NCBI GenBank assembly: GCA_016839815.1
Contig: JAEOTM010000047.1
Span: 47,620 to 111,619 of the forward strand
Origin: Candidatus Hodarchaeota archaeon
GTDB taxonomy: Archaea; Asgardarchaeota; Heimdallarchaeia; Hodarchaeales; Hodarchaeaceae
Direction of reading: 5' to 3'
Length of the DNA stretch: 64,000 nt
The stretch's first letter is position 1. Each line of letters starts with the position of its first letter. A model generated the notes under the pieces. The model was not told the DNA's origin. It searched no databases and worked only from the letters and a program-made list of their open reading frames with translations. Both the position numbers and the translations under genes were made by a program. Below are positions 46,271 through 55,516 of this stretch, piece after piece.

Positions 46271-46816
46271 ATGAAGTTTCAACAAATAATCTCCTTATTC
46301 AAAACCTGTGAAATTAATGGAGGTATATGGATCGATGCTGGTTGTGGAAATGGGACTTTTACGTTTCCCTTAGCTACCTTTGTTGACCAAGTTATTGCAA
46401 TTGATAAAAATCATAACAATCTAAGCTATTTAGAGTCTAGAAAATCGACAGAGAAGAATATTATAACCCGACATACTGATTTTAATAAACCTAATTGGTA
46501 TCATCTGTTAGTAGATGGAATTTTCTTCGGTTTTTCACTACATTATCATCCTAATCATAAGATTGCACTATCTAATGCATTTAACCAGTTAAAAAAAGGT
46601 GGAACGATTCTTATTATTGATTATGCCTCAGGAACTCCTGTATCATGGGTTCCTTATCCTTTACCTGAAGAGAAACTTCGTTCCATATTAAAAGATTTAT
46701 CTTTTATAAATATTAAGCTAGTAGATTCACTTCCATCAAAAAGAAGGAGTAGTTATTGGGATAATTCTTCGTATGTTCTAAAAGCAGAAAACCATGATTT
46801 AAAACTAATGCAATAG
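46271..46816 (+). CDS. Class I SAM-dependent methyltransferase
   Basis: 181 residues. Motif I is WIDAGCGNGTFTFPLA (about residues 20-35) and motif II AIDKNHNNL. GGTILIIDYASGTP is near motif III. Short for the class; the C-terminal helix pair is brief. Substrate unknown. No neighbour is in the same operon. Confidence 0.75.
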   Translation: MKFQQIISLFKTCEINGGIWIDAGCGNGTFTFPLATFVDQVIAIDKNHNNLSYLESRKSTEKNIITRHTDFNKPNWYHLLVDGIFFGFSLHYHPNHKIALSNAFNQLKKGGTILIIDYASGTPVSWVPYPLPEEKLRSILKDLSFINIKLVDSLPSKRRSSYWDNSSYVLKAENHDLKLMQ

Positions 46817-46825
46817 AATTAACCA

Positions 46826-46850
46826 AATAGACTACAATTTAATAGACTAC
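46826..46850. repeat. Two direct AATAGACTAC repeats upstream of glucan phosphorylase
   Basis: The ten-base sequence occurs at 46826-46835 and 46841-46850, a centre distance of 15 bases, about 80-100 bases before a TATA-like stretch (46927-46942). Such repeats may bind a regulator of the glucan phosphorylase gene. Confidence 0.4.
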
Positions 46851-46926
46851 TTTTTATGATAGATTAAATTATTATCATTACTTGAAAATATATACAAATA
46901 TCCTTTTTGTGGAAACACCAAGCTCT

Positions 46927-46942
46927 AAAATATTTATTTATT
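46927..46942 (+). promoter_or_regulatory. TATA-like box of the glucan phosphorylase gene
   Basis: aaaatatttatttatt lies 20-35 bases before the ATG at 46962. A GGAG ribosome binding site is seen at 46950. The message leader is short. Confidence 0.45.
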
Positions 46943-46961
46943 ATGTACTGGAGATAGAACT

Positions 46962-49079
46962 ATGAGTAGACTTCCTGATCGCATTAAAGAGTTACAAGAC
47001 TTAGCTGAAAATCTGATCTGGGTTTGGAAACCTAAAGCTCGTGAAATATTTAAAATTCTGGATCATCCTGCTTGGCATTCCACAGGACATAATCCTGTCC
47101 ATATGTTACAGATTATTCCACAGGAACGACTTGATGCTGCTGCGACTGACCCATCATTTCTAAAAAAATACGATTCCATGATCCACAATTACCATTCTAT
47201 CTTAGAAACACAAGATACATGGTTTTCAAAGGAGTTTCCTGAATACAAAGGAAAAATTGCTTATCTTTCCACTGAATATGGATTACATCAGTCACTACCA
47301 ATATATTCAGGCGGTCTAGGGATTCTGAGTGGTGATCATGTTAAGGAGAGTAGTGATTTAGGATTACCCTTTGTGGGTGTAGGTTTCGTTTACCCTCAAG
47401 GTTATTTTAAACAAAGAATTCCAAGAAATGGGTGGCAACAAGCAGAATATGAGAATATTGACTTTTCTAAATCGCCGATAAAACCAGTCCAAGCGAATGG
47501 TGACTCTCAACTTACAATTGAACTCCAATATCCAACCTCTCTCTTCTTACGCGTGTGGAGTATGAACGTAGGTCGAACTCCGATTTATCTTATGGATACA
47601 GATATAGAGCAGAATCAACCTTGGGATCGAGGATTGTCAGCTCGTTTGTATGGGGGAGACAGAGAAATGCGTATCAGACAGGAAATTGTCTTAGGATTTG
47701 GGGCTTTGAAAATCCTTTCCCATTTAGGCCATAATCCTGACGTGTATCATCTTAATGAAGGCCATACATCTTTTTCAGCCTTAGAACTACTACGACAAGA
47801 AATGCTTGGCAATGGATTGTCATTTGATGAAGCTAAGGAAGATGTTAGAAAAAAAGTAGTATTTACAACTCACACACCAGTTGCTGCTGGTCATGATCAA
47901 TTTTCTTTTGAGCTTGTATCTAAATACTTCCAGAATTTCTGGGAAAGTTTAGGAATAAGTCGAGAGGATTTCTTATCTCTTGGTGCATTCGACTGGGGCT
48001 ATGGAGATGGTCCACGGTTTAATATGACTACATTGGGAATCCGTTTAAGTCGTTATCAAAACGCCGTTTCCAAGCTAAACGGGGAAGTTAGTCAAGAAAT
48101 GTGGAAAGATCTTTACTCCAGTCCAGAATTTCGAGACCGTTCTCCTTTAGCGTATGTAACCAATGGTGTACATGTTCCTACATGGGTAAGTGGACCTTTT
48201 CAAAATCTTTACACAAAATATTTGGGGAAGAATTGGCTCCGTCAACAAGATGATCATGATATCTGGGAAAAAATTGATAATATTCCTAATGTAGAATTAT
48301 GGAACACCCGTCAAGAAGCTCGTAAACGGATGTTTTCATTTCTTCGCGAAAAAACTCGTGCACATCGTATTCAAGGTGACCGTGATTCACGGCTGACTCT
48401 TGCTGCAGGAGCATTACTTGATCCAGAAGCTTTAACAATCGGATTCGCACGACGATTTGCCACTTATAAACGGGCGGGATTGATTTTCCAAAATATCGAG
48501 CGAATTAAAGCGAACTTACTTGACCCCTATACTCCAGTTCAAATCATTTTTGCGGGAAAAGCGCATCCTCAAGATGATGCAGGGAAACATGTGTTACAGA
48601 AGATCTTTCAAAAAGTCGTTTCTGGAGAATATGGAGGTCGTATTGCATTTATTGAAGATTATGACATGCAAATGGGTAGATACCTTGTACAGGGATGTGA
48701 TGTTTGGCTTAATAATCCGGAAAAACCAATGGAAGCATCTGGTACCTCCGGTATGAAAGCAGCGATCAATGGAGTGGTGAATTTCTCGATTTTAGATGGA
48801 TGGTGGCCAGAGGCATATACGGGTGGAAATGGATATGTTATTGGGGGCCAAGAATTTTCCAACTATGATGAACAGAATCAATATGATGCTGATAGTCTGT
48901 ATAAAATATTAGAAACGGAAATTCGACCGCTTTTCTATAGACGTAATCGTGAGAATATTCCCCTAGAATGGTGTGAAGTAATCAAGAATTCTATTAAGAC
49001 TGTTACTCCTCAATTCTCAGCCAGAAGAATGCTCAAAGAATATGTTCAAAACGCTTATTCACCAAAAAAGAAAGATTAG
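46962..49079 (+). CDS. Alpha-glucan (glycogen/maltodextrin) phosphorylase, GT35
   Basis: 705 residues, shorter than classical phosphorylases (about 800-840), typical of the DUF3417-containing archaeal/thermophilic bacterial group. That N-terminal domain is seen in PDRIKELQDLAENLIWVWKPKAREIF. GGLGILSGDHVKESSDL and HLNEGHTSFSALELL match the N-terminal half. The PLP site is KPMEASGTSGMKAAINGVVNFSILDGWW with the cofactor lysine. It degrades alpha-1,4-glucan to glucose-1-phosphate. Together with the phosphofructokinase downstream it indicates glucan use. Confidence 0.9.
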   Translation: MSRLPDRIKELQDLAENLIWVWKPKAREIFKILDHPAWHSTGHNPVHMLQIIPQERLDAAATDPSFLKKYDSMIHNYHSILETQDTWFSKEFPEYKGKIAYLSTEYGLHQSLPIYSGGLGILSGDHVKESSDLGLPFVGVGFVYPQGYFKQRIPRNGWQQAEYENIDFSKSPIKPVQANGDSQLTIELQYPTSLFLRVWSMNVGRTPIYLMDTDIEQNQPWDRGLSARLYGGDREMRIRQEIVLGFGALKILSHLGHNPDVYHLNEGHTSFSALELLRQEMLGNGLSFDEAKEDVRKKVVFTTHTPVAAGHDQFSFELVSKYFQNFWESLGISREDFLSLGAFDWGYGDGPRFNMTTLGIRLSRYQNAVSKLNGEVSQEMWKDLYSSPEFRDRSPLAYVTNGVHVPTWVSGPFQNLYTKYLGKNWLRQQDDHDIWEKIDNIPNVELWNTRQEARKRMFSFLREKTRAHRIQGDRDSRLTLAAGALLDPEALTIGFARRFATYKRAGLIFQNIERIKANLLDPYTPVQIIFAGKAHPQDDAGKHVLQKIFQKVVSGEYGGRIAFIEDYDMQMGRYLVQGCDVWLNNPEKPMEASGTSGMKAAINGVVNFSILDGWWPEAYTGGNGYVIGGQEFSNYDEQNQYDADSLYKILETEIRPLFYRRNRENIPLEWCEVIKNSIKTVTPQFSARRMLKEYVQNAYSPKKKD

Positions 49080-49096
49080 GTACGTTATAAGATCCT

Positions 49097-49687
49097 TTAT
49101 TCTAACATAGCAAGGGCATTATCTTGCCATGTTTTAATTTGAGCATCAGATTTTCGACCAATCAATGTAGCAATTTCTTGGCTGTGTTTTCCTAAAAGGT
49201 CATCAATAGTATTTATCCCTGCTGTGGTAAGTTTCTCAAAAGCTGCTTTTCCGATTCCTTTGACTTCTTGAACAGATGTTTCTTTGGTAAATATAGGTTC
49301 AGGTTTTGGTTCTGGTTTTACTTCGGGTCCAGGAACAGATTCAGGTTTAGGTTCAACTTTGGGTTTAACTTCTTTCTTTACTGGAGCTGCTTTTTTCACA
49401 GGTTTCTTAGCTACTTTGGGTTTTTCTTTCCGTGGTTTGGGCTTAGGTATAGCGATTACTGAAGGAGTTTTGGTCATAATTTGACCAGTTTCCATACAGA
49501 TCCAAAGATGCTGCATTTTGTCAGCGCTTGGTAAGAATCGTTCTCCAATATCATATATTGCGCCAGGGCAAGATTCTTTATGATTTGCTTTTGATACTCT
49601 ATATTTTTTCGGAATGTGCTTCTTGAGCCATCGTTTCCCAATTATGAATTCCTCGCCAGGTCTACCAAGCGTTTGTTTCCATGACAT
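49097..49687 (-). CDS. Helix-hairpin-helix protein with Pro/Lys-rich linker
   Basis: 196 residues in three parts: a conserved-looking N-terminal part (1-75), a low-complexity K/P/E/A linker (about 80-130), and a C-terminal helix-hairpin-helix pair (VKGIGKAAFEKLTTAGINTIDDLLGK, about 140-165) as in DUF4332/RNA polymerase alpha-like DNA-binding tails. It probably binds DNA or a protein non-specifically. The N-terminus is unfamiliar. It is convergent with glucan phosphorylase. Confidence 0.6.
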   Translation of the reverse strand: MSWKQTLGRPGEEFIIGKRWLKKHIPKKYRVSKANHKESCPGAIYDIGERFLPSADKMQHLWICMETGQIMTKTPSVIAIPKPKPRKEKPKVAKKPVKKAAPVKKEVKPKVEPKPESVPGPEVKPEPKPEPIFTKETSVQEVKGIGKAAFEKLTTAGINTIDDLLGKHSQEIATLIGRKSDAQIKTWQDNALAMLE

Positions 49688-49838
49688 ACTATCAAATCCA
49701 AGAAAATCGTGTAATTAGTGGTTTATTCTCAAACCAACCTCAGTACAAAGTCCCATATAAAAGAATAAAACGTTTATTCTTCTTTCATCCTAACCCGAGT
49801 TAAGTAGTTTCATAAGCATCTGAGATATTTTTTAACTA

Positions 49839-49852
49839 GATCATGTGTGATC
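49839..49852. repeat. GATCA-tgtg-TGATC inverted repeat upstream of pfkA
   Basis: Five-base arms separated by four bases lie about 50-60 bases before the pfkA ATG, just after a T/A-rich box (49823-49835). A regulator site near the transcription start is possible; the arms are short. Confidence 0.3.
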
Positions 49853-49900
49853 AGTATATCAATAAAAGACGAGATTTACGACCCTTAGGAAATTAATAAC

Positions 49901-50884
49901 ATGTCTGAACGAAAGAAAATCGGTGTTCTATGTTCTGGAGGGGATGCACCAGGAATGAATGCTGCATTACGCGCTATAGTTCGAAGAGGAATCTCACAAG
50001 GATTAAATATCGTAGCGATTCATAGAGGTTACAAAGGTATTCTAGATGAAGCATTCGAAAAAATGATTCCTCGCTCGGTAGGGAATATCATTCAAAATGG
50101 GGGAACAGTTATTAAAACAGCAAGATGTGAACGATTTTACACCAAGGAAGGGGTGCGAACAGCTACTGAAATCCTAAAAAAATACGAATTCGATGGTTTA
50201 ATAGCAATTGGTGGTGATGGAACCTTTCGTGGGTTGTTAGAATTACAGAAATTCTGGAAAGGACAAATAATTGGAGTTCCAGGTACCATCGATAATGATA
50301 TTTATGGTACTGATTATACTATAGGTTTTGATACAGCTATTGATACTGCTATTCAGGCATTGGACAGAATTCGTGATACTGCAGATTCTCATGAACGTGT
50401 ATTTATTGTTGAAGTAATGGGTCGTCACTCAGGATTTATTGCACTCAAAGTAGGCATAGGAAGTGGAGCAGAAGAAATACTTATACCTGAAGACGCTCCT
50501 ATTGATTTAAAATCGGTAGCCACACGAATCAAAGAAGCCCGAGATCGTGGAAAAACCAGTCTAATCATCATTGTGGCAGAAGGCGTTAGTCAGCCAGATA
50601 TTTTTGAATTCTGTAAAAAATTGACTAATCAACCTGGATTGGAATTTTCAACCCATATCTCAATATTAGGACATCTTCAAAGAGGGGGCTCTCCTAGTGC
50701 AGTAGACCGTTGGAATGCAACACGGATGGGAGCTTACGCCGTTGACTGCATCTTGGAAGGGGAAACAGGCATTATGGTTGGAGAGCGGAATCTGAAATTA
50801 GTTAAAGTGCCATTAACTGATACACAGAAGAAAAAATCAGTTGATCGGTACGCTTACTCTCTGATCAGAGATTTAGCGATATAA
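49901..50884 (+). CDS. pfkA: 6-phosphofructokinase, ATP-type
   Basis: 327 residues, bacterial PfkA length. N-terminal GVLCSGGDAPGMNAALRAIVR binds ATP. GGDGTFRG and PGTIDNDIYGTDYTIGFDTAID give the catalytic and fructose-6-phosphate sites. Gly after GGD and Gly before TIDND mark ATP use; the PPi-dependent enzymes have Asp and Lys at these places. Most archaea use ADP-dependent enzymes, so this is probably an acquired bacterial-type gene, though also found in some Asgard lineages. It phosphorylates fructose-6-phosphate to fructose-1,6-bisphosphate. Confidence 0.9.
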   Translation: MSERKKIGVLCSGGDAPGMNAALRAIVRRGISQGLNIVAIHRGYKGILDEAFEKMIPRSVGNIIQNGGTVIKTARCERFYTKEGVRTATEILKKYEFDGLIAIGGDGTFRGLLELQKFWKGQIIGVPGTIDNDIYGTDYTIGFDTAIDTAIQALDRIRDTADSHERVFIVEVMGRHSGFIALKVGIGSGAEEILIPEDAPIDLKSVATRIKEARDRGKTSLIIIVAEGVSQPDIFEFCKKLTNQPGLEFSTHISILGHLQRGGSPSAVDRWNATRMGAYAVDCILEGETGIMVGERNLKLVKVPLTDTQKKKSVDRYAYSLIRDLAI

Positions 50885-50999
50885 TGAGACTACCTATTAG
50901 CTTAATTCCTAGTTTCGATATACTTTAAGACTCCTCCAAAGACAACAACTAGAAGACTTCCAATATAACTGATATCTAGTTTATATTAGCTAGAGGGCC

Positions 51000-51740
51000 T
51001 CATTGTCCATTAATTACACTAACTCTCTTAATTCCTAAATAATGCTCTTGTATTTTTGGGGAATTTAAGAGCTCACGAGAGGGTCCTTCATGTACCTTCT
51101 TACCAATAGCAAGCACATACCCCCTATCACTGATCTTGAGGCTTTGTTTAGCATTTTGCTCAATCAAAAGTATTGTAGTTCCTGTTTCTCGAATTTCAAT
51201 CAATTTTTTGAGTATCTCTCTTACCAATTTTGGGGCCAAAGCAGCTGTAGGCTCATCAAGGCACAGTAATTCTGGTTTATTGACCATCGCACGAGCTAAA
51301 GCAAGCATTTGACGTTCCCCACCAGATAAATTCTTTGCTTTTTCAGATTCACGCCCTCTAATGGCAGGAAAAAGGTCATAGAGTTCTGAATAAGAATACC
51401 TTTCTTTAGATGGTAAGTACGCTCCCATTTCTAAATTTTCTTGAATGGTTAATGACCGAAACACATTATTCAATTGAGGTACGTATCCAATCCCTAATTT
51501 AGCGATTTTATTGGCAGACTTTCCTTCTATACGCTGGTCTCTGAAAGAAATTGTTCCACTAAATGGTTTTAGAAACCCTACGATAGTTTTCATTAAGGTA
51601 GATTTCCCTGAGCCATTTGGGCCTATGATTGAAACGAATTCTCCTTTTTCGACCATAATTGAGATGTCATCAATGATGATTGCCTTCTCATAACCTCCCG
51701 TTACATCAGAGACTTCTAAGAACATGTTACTCAACTTCAT
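51000..51740 (-). CDS. livF: Branched-chain amino acid ABC transporter ATPase LivF
   Basis: 246 residues. Walker A GPNGSGKST, signature LSGGERQML and Walker B LLCLDEPTAAL are complete. LivF-type features are the short length and IEQNAKQSLKISDRGYVL in the C-terminal part. It is the last gene of the five-gene liv operon on the reverse strand and overlaps livG by 14 bases. It powers uptake of leucine, isoleucine, valine or related hydrophobic amino acids. Confidence 0.9.
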   Translation of the reverse strand: MKLSNMFLEVSDVTGGYEKAIIIDDISIMVEKGEFVSIIGPNGSGKSTLMKTIVGFLKPFSGTISFRDQRIEGKSANKIAKLGIGYVPQLNNVFRSLTIQENLEMGAYLPSKERYSYSELYDLFPAIRGRESEKAKNLSGGERQMLALARAMVNKPELLCLDEPTAALAPKLVREILKKLIEIRETGTTILLIEQNAKQSLKISDRGYVLAIGKKVHEGPSRELLNSPKIQEHYLGIKRVSVINGQ

Positions 51741-52533
51741 TCCCTAAATACGCATCTAAAACCTTAGGATTCGCTTGAATTTCATCTGGAGATCCGTCAG
51801 CAATTATTTCTCCTTTACTGAGAACAAACACATGATCACTTGATTCCATAATTACATCCATATTGTGTTCAACAATAAAAAACGTTGTAGACTCCTTTCT
51901 GAGTTGATCTATTTTCTCGAAGATCCGATTCGAAAGAACTGGATTTACTCCTGCAACTGGTTCATCCAGTAAGATGATTTTTCCAGAAGTCATTAATGCT
52001 CTTCCCAAGGTAAGTAATTTTCTTTGACCTCCACTTAATACCTCTGCTTTTTCATGCATTAAATGAGAAATTTCCAAAAAATCAAGTATTTCTTTAGCTT
52101 TCTGGGCAAATGTATATTCTTGATCCTTCCAAGTCTTTCTTCGAAAGATCCCCTTAAAGAAGTCGATTAACACGGTGCTCAATCTCTCTCCTGAATGAAA
52201 CTGTGCTGCAATTAGCATATTCTCCATTACGGTCAATTTTGGAAAGATTTGAGTTACTTGAAAGGTTCTAACAAGGCCTGATTGAGCAATCTGATGTGTT
52301 CTTTCTTCGTTAATAAGTTCCCCATCAAAGAAAACTTCACCTGAATCATCCTCATCTTTAGAAATAACATTTGTGATTACATTAAAAAGAGTGCTTTTAC
52401 CTGACCCATTCGGACCAATAAGCCCAATTATTTTTTGTCGTTTGAGAGTAAGATCAACATTGTTCAAAGCTTGAAGTCCTGAAAAGTTCTTACTCACTTT
52501 CTTTGTCTCTAGTATATCACTCATCTTCATCAT
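51727..52533 (-). CDS. livG: Branched-chain amino acid ABC transporter ATPase LivG
   Basis: 268 residues. Walker A GPNGSGKST, LSGGQRKLL, Walker B IILLDEPVAGVN and a switch His (VEHNMDVI) are present. LivG features are RTFQVTQIF near the Q-loop and the insertion of about 20 residues after the first helix, typical of the longer of the two Liv ATPases. It follows livM by four bases. Confidence 0.9.
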   Translation of the reverse strand: MMKMSDILETKKVSKNFSGLQALNNVDLTLKRQKIIGLIGPNGSGKSTLFNVITNVISKDEDDSGEVFFDGELINEERTHQIAQSGLVRTFQVTQIFPKLTVMENMLIAAQFHSGERLSTVLIDFFKGIFRRKTWKDQEYTFAQKAKEILDFLEISHLMHEKAEVLSGGQRKLLTLGRALMTSGKIILLDEPVAGVNPVLSNRIFEKIDQLRKESTTFFIVEHNMDVIMESSDHVFVLSKGEIIADGSPDEIQANPKVLDAYLGNEVE

Positions 52534-52536
52534 CTA

Positions 52537-53745
52537 CTAAAAAATGTCCTCGTCCGCCTTTGTTTGCTGTATCTCTTGTAAATCTGTAGATTCAACTTTA
52601 GTAGCAACTGTTTTTATTGTTCTTTCAGGAAGTAAACCCTCAGATCGAAAGATTAGCACAAGAATAAGAAAGATTCCGAAAAACGCTTGCTGTCCGTAAA
52701 TAGGATCTATTCGTATTAGATCCTGAAAATTTGAAACAAGAGGAATCTGATCAATTGGGTTTAAGAAACCTGCAATTCTGTTCAAAAATCCCACAATATC
52801 TTCTCTAAATTGTCTAGTGAGGAAATCCGCGCTCCAGATTGCAATACTACCCACAATCGTTCCTCTATTATTAGCTAGTCCACCAATAATGATCATCATC
52901 CACATAAGAAATGTATAATATGGAGGAAACCCTGAAGGGGTAAAACTAACTATATAAAGAGACCAAATTCCTCCTGCTAACCCAGCAAAGGAACTAGCTA
53001 GGATGAATGCTTTAATCCTATAAGCGACAACATTTTTCCCAAGACTTTCTGCAGCAAGTTCGTTCTCTCTAATAGATTTTAACACTCTGCCCCATGGGGA
53101 ATTATAGAGGTATTCTAAAAAGAGGTATACCATGAAGAATAGTAAACTGATAGCCACCATAAATACAAAATCAGCAACAACAGGAGCTTCAATCACTGTG
53201 CCACCAATAGTGAGATCAGTTGTAATAAATTTGCGGAATATATTATCAATTGATAAACCGAACGCACCTCCCGAGGATCGTTGTCCCAATCCTGTACTTT
53301 GTGGCCATGCCAACCAGACTTCTGCTAGTAATGCGGTTCGTAGAATTTCCCCAATTGCAATAGTAACAATGGCTAGATAATCTTCCCGTAAATGTAATGT
53401 AGGAAGTGCCAGTAAATATCCGAATACTCCACCTACTACCATTGCTCCTAATATCCCAACATAGAATGGATAATGAAGGAGATACAACATTCCTGAAGTG
53501 TAACATCCAATCATAAAGAATGCTATCTTACCAAAATTGGAAATCCCTATTAAACCCACCTCAAGATTTAAAGATAAGGCTGCAATGCCAAATATTCCCG
53601 CAATCGAGAATAAAGGTACCGATATTGCCAGACCATTTATCCCACTAAAATTTAGTAGTGCTGTAATTACAAGGAACGCTCCCGCCCATCCAATGATAAT
53701 CGGAACTGTGTTATGTCCTTTAGAAATGATACTTTCTTGACCCAC
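52537..53745 (-). CDS. livM: Branched-chain amino acid ABC permease LivM
   Basis: 402 residues with about ten membrane helices. The LivM-type signature LREDYLAIVTIAIGEILR followed by an extracellular loop, and the EAA-like loop ESLGKNVVAYRIKAFILAS are seen. SLNLEVGLIGISNFGKIAFFMIG also matches. It forms the transmembrane channel together with LivH, which lies 10 bases upstream in the operon. The C-terminus has a charged tail of about 30 residues. Confidence 0.85.
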   Translation of the reverse strand: MGQESIISKGHNTVPIIIGWAGAFLVITALLNFSGINGLAISVPLFSIAGIFGIAALSLNLEVGLIGISNFGKIAFFMIGCYTSGMLYLLHYPFYVGILGAMVVGGVFGYLLALPTLHLREDYLAIVTIAIGEILRTALLAEVWLAWPQSTGLGQRSSGGAFGLSIDNIFRKFITTDLTIGGTVIEAPVVADFVFMVAISLLFFMVYLFLEYLYNSPWGRVLKSIRENELAAESLGKNVVAYRIKAFILASSFAGLAGGIWSLYIVSFTPSGFPPYYTFLMWMMIIIGGLANNRGTIVGSIAIWSADFLTRQFREDIVGFLNRIAGFLNPIDQIPLVSNFQDLIRIDPIYGQQAFFGIFLILVLIFRSEGLLPERTIKTVATKVESTDLQEIQQTKADEDIF

Positions 53746-53755
53746 CTATCTTCAC

Positions 53756-55411
53756 CTACCGATCCTTTGCAGATTCCTCTCCAAATAACCCTGAGGGTTT
53801 TATAAGCAAAACCATAACTAGAATTAGAAAACCTATTGCGATCTGATACTCTGCTTTGAAGCTTGGTTCAATTCTAAACGTAGCGGTCCTTAAATTTCCT
53901 AGGAGAATTGGAATTTCAAGGAAAATTTGATTAAAGGTTCCAGTTCTTAACTGTGTAAGTAGGAATGATCCGAAATTTTCTGCTAGACCTACAATGTATG
54001 CAGCAATAATTGTCCCTCTATAACTACCTATCCCCCCCAAAATAATAACTGCAAATGTTGGTAAAAGTAGTAAAAATCCTTTAGTAGGAGTTAATGGAGT
54101 ATTAGCGAGAAATTTCAATGCTCCTCCCATACCAGCAAAACCTGCGCCAATAATCCATACAATCGCAATTATCGTACCTTTAGATATCCCAGAGGCTTGA
54201 GCAAGATCTGGATTGTCAGCCATGGCTCGCATAGCTTTTCCTAATTTGGTTTTTCTAATAATTAAATCTAGCACTACCGCAAAGAAGAGTGCCAAGATGA
54301 TTACAATTATTTTTATCTCATTTAATCTTGGTTGATTTTCAATTCTGAGAACTCTTTGTATAGTTCCATAAGTATTAGAGAGTAGAGCACGAATAATGAA
54401 TGAAACTCCAATACTAGCAATCATTAACGTCATCGGAGTTGCTTTTCTTGCTCTTAACGGTCTGAATACTAAATAATCAATAGTAAGCGCTAAGAGGCCA
54501 CTAATAATAAATGTAACTATAAGATCCACAATTAAAAGTACATAAAAACTTTCTGGAACCGATTTAATAATTGTAATGATGGATCCAAATGCAGGGATAT
54601 CTTCTAAAGCAGTAAATATTGTACCAAAAATTGGAATTCCTTCTAGAGTAGAATAAACTGGTTCCAAGATTGGTACACTATTAATGAAATCTAAGAGTGG
54701 ATCCAATACAGCAATAACTGAAGGGAGTGCAAATACAATTGTATAAGGACCAGTTACTATTAATTCACCATGGCTAAAATTTGCGAAATTGAGGATTTTG
54801 TAAGTTAATGTTAATCCTATACCTAGTAGGATATAGATACTTCCAGTAAATAGTGAATTTCTAAGAGTTTCTAGAATTATTTCAATTCCCACGATTGTTT
54901 TTCCTATATAAACGAATCCTAAGAGGTATGCTAAGAGATAAATAGCCATGAATATAAAGAATGGGTATAATATATATTGCCACAAAGGAATATCTGTGAG
55001 ATATTCTCTTTTAAAGCGATGTGCTACTTCCTTTCTCCAAACAAAGAGGAAAAACACAGGACCATAAACTAGTAAAAAGTATGTGAGTACATTATCATAA
55101 ATTCCCAGTAATCCTAATCGAAAAACAGAGTCAATGACTCCAAGCATCCCAATTGTGAAAAATAACATCCCCCAAAAAGCAGATAGTAATTTTACTGGTT
55201 TTTCCACCTGAATTTCGTTTTGAATCTTATTCAAAGCCCACAGGAGAAGAAAAGGACCGAAAAATACTTCAAAAAATATTCTTAAATTAAGAGTAAACCC
55301 TGTTGATAAGATTTCAGCAGGGGTAAGGATCGTAAGGAATAAACCAATAATAATGATGATATATTGAAAAAATCGATTTTCAGAGGGTGATTCTATAGAT
55401 GTTCCAGACAT
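53756..55411 (-). CDS. livH: Branched-chain amino acid ABC permease LivH, extended
   Basis: 551 residues, nearly twice the usual 290-310. The LivH core begins at about residue 185 (NSLFTGSIYILLGIGLTLTYKILNFANFSHGEL) and ends with LIKPSGLFG. It contains the EAA-like loop GKAMRAMADNPDLAQASGI. Two additions are seen: an N-terminal block of about 180 residues with four or five membrane helices, and an insertion of about 60 residues after the first core helices with a repeated pattern (SVPILEP, GIPIFGT, DIPAFGS, SVP). Its partner permease is next in the operon. Confidence 0.85.
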   Translation of the reverse strand: MSGTSIESPSENRFFQYIIIIIGLFLTILTPAEILSTGFTLNLRIFFEVFFGPFLLLWALNKIQNEIQVEKPVKLLSAFWGMLFFTIGMLGVIDSVFRLGLLGIYDNVLTYFLLVYGPVFFLFVWRKEVAHRFKREYLTDIPLWQYILYPFFIFMAIYLLAYLLGFVYIGKTIVGIEIILETLRNSLFTGSIYILLGIGLTLTYKILNFANFSHGELIVTGPYTIVFALPSVIAVLDPLLDFINSVPILEPVYSTLEGIPIFGTIFTALEDIPAFGSIITIIKSVPESFYVLLIVDLIVTFIISGLLALTIDYLVFRPLRARKATPMTLMIASIGVSFIIRALLSNTYGTIQRVLRIENQPRLNEIKIIVIILALFFAVVLDLIIRKTKLGKAMRAMADNPDLAQASGISKGTIIAIVWIIGAGFAGMGGALKFLANTPLTPTKGFLLLLPTFAVIILGGIGSYRGTIIAAYIVGLAENFGSFLLTQLRTGTFNQIFLEIPILLGNLRTATFRIEPSFKAEYQIAIGFLILVMVLLIKPSGLFGEESAKDR

Positions 55412-55516
55412 TGTAAATTCACTGTTTCAATGATTGGCGTCTTTAGTACTCTAGTAGTTTTTCGTAATAACTGATTTGGAAGAAATCTTTGTAAAAAAAA
55501 GAAGGGGGTGGTCTCT

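Noticed and set aside
49268..49484. Phe- and Gly-rich open frames on the plus strand
   Set aside because: They lie opposite the Lys/Pro-rich linker of the helix-hairpin-helix protein and only reflect its codon composition.
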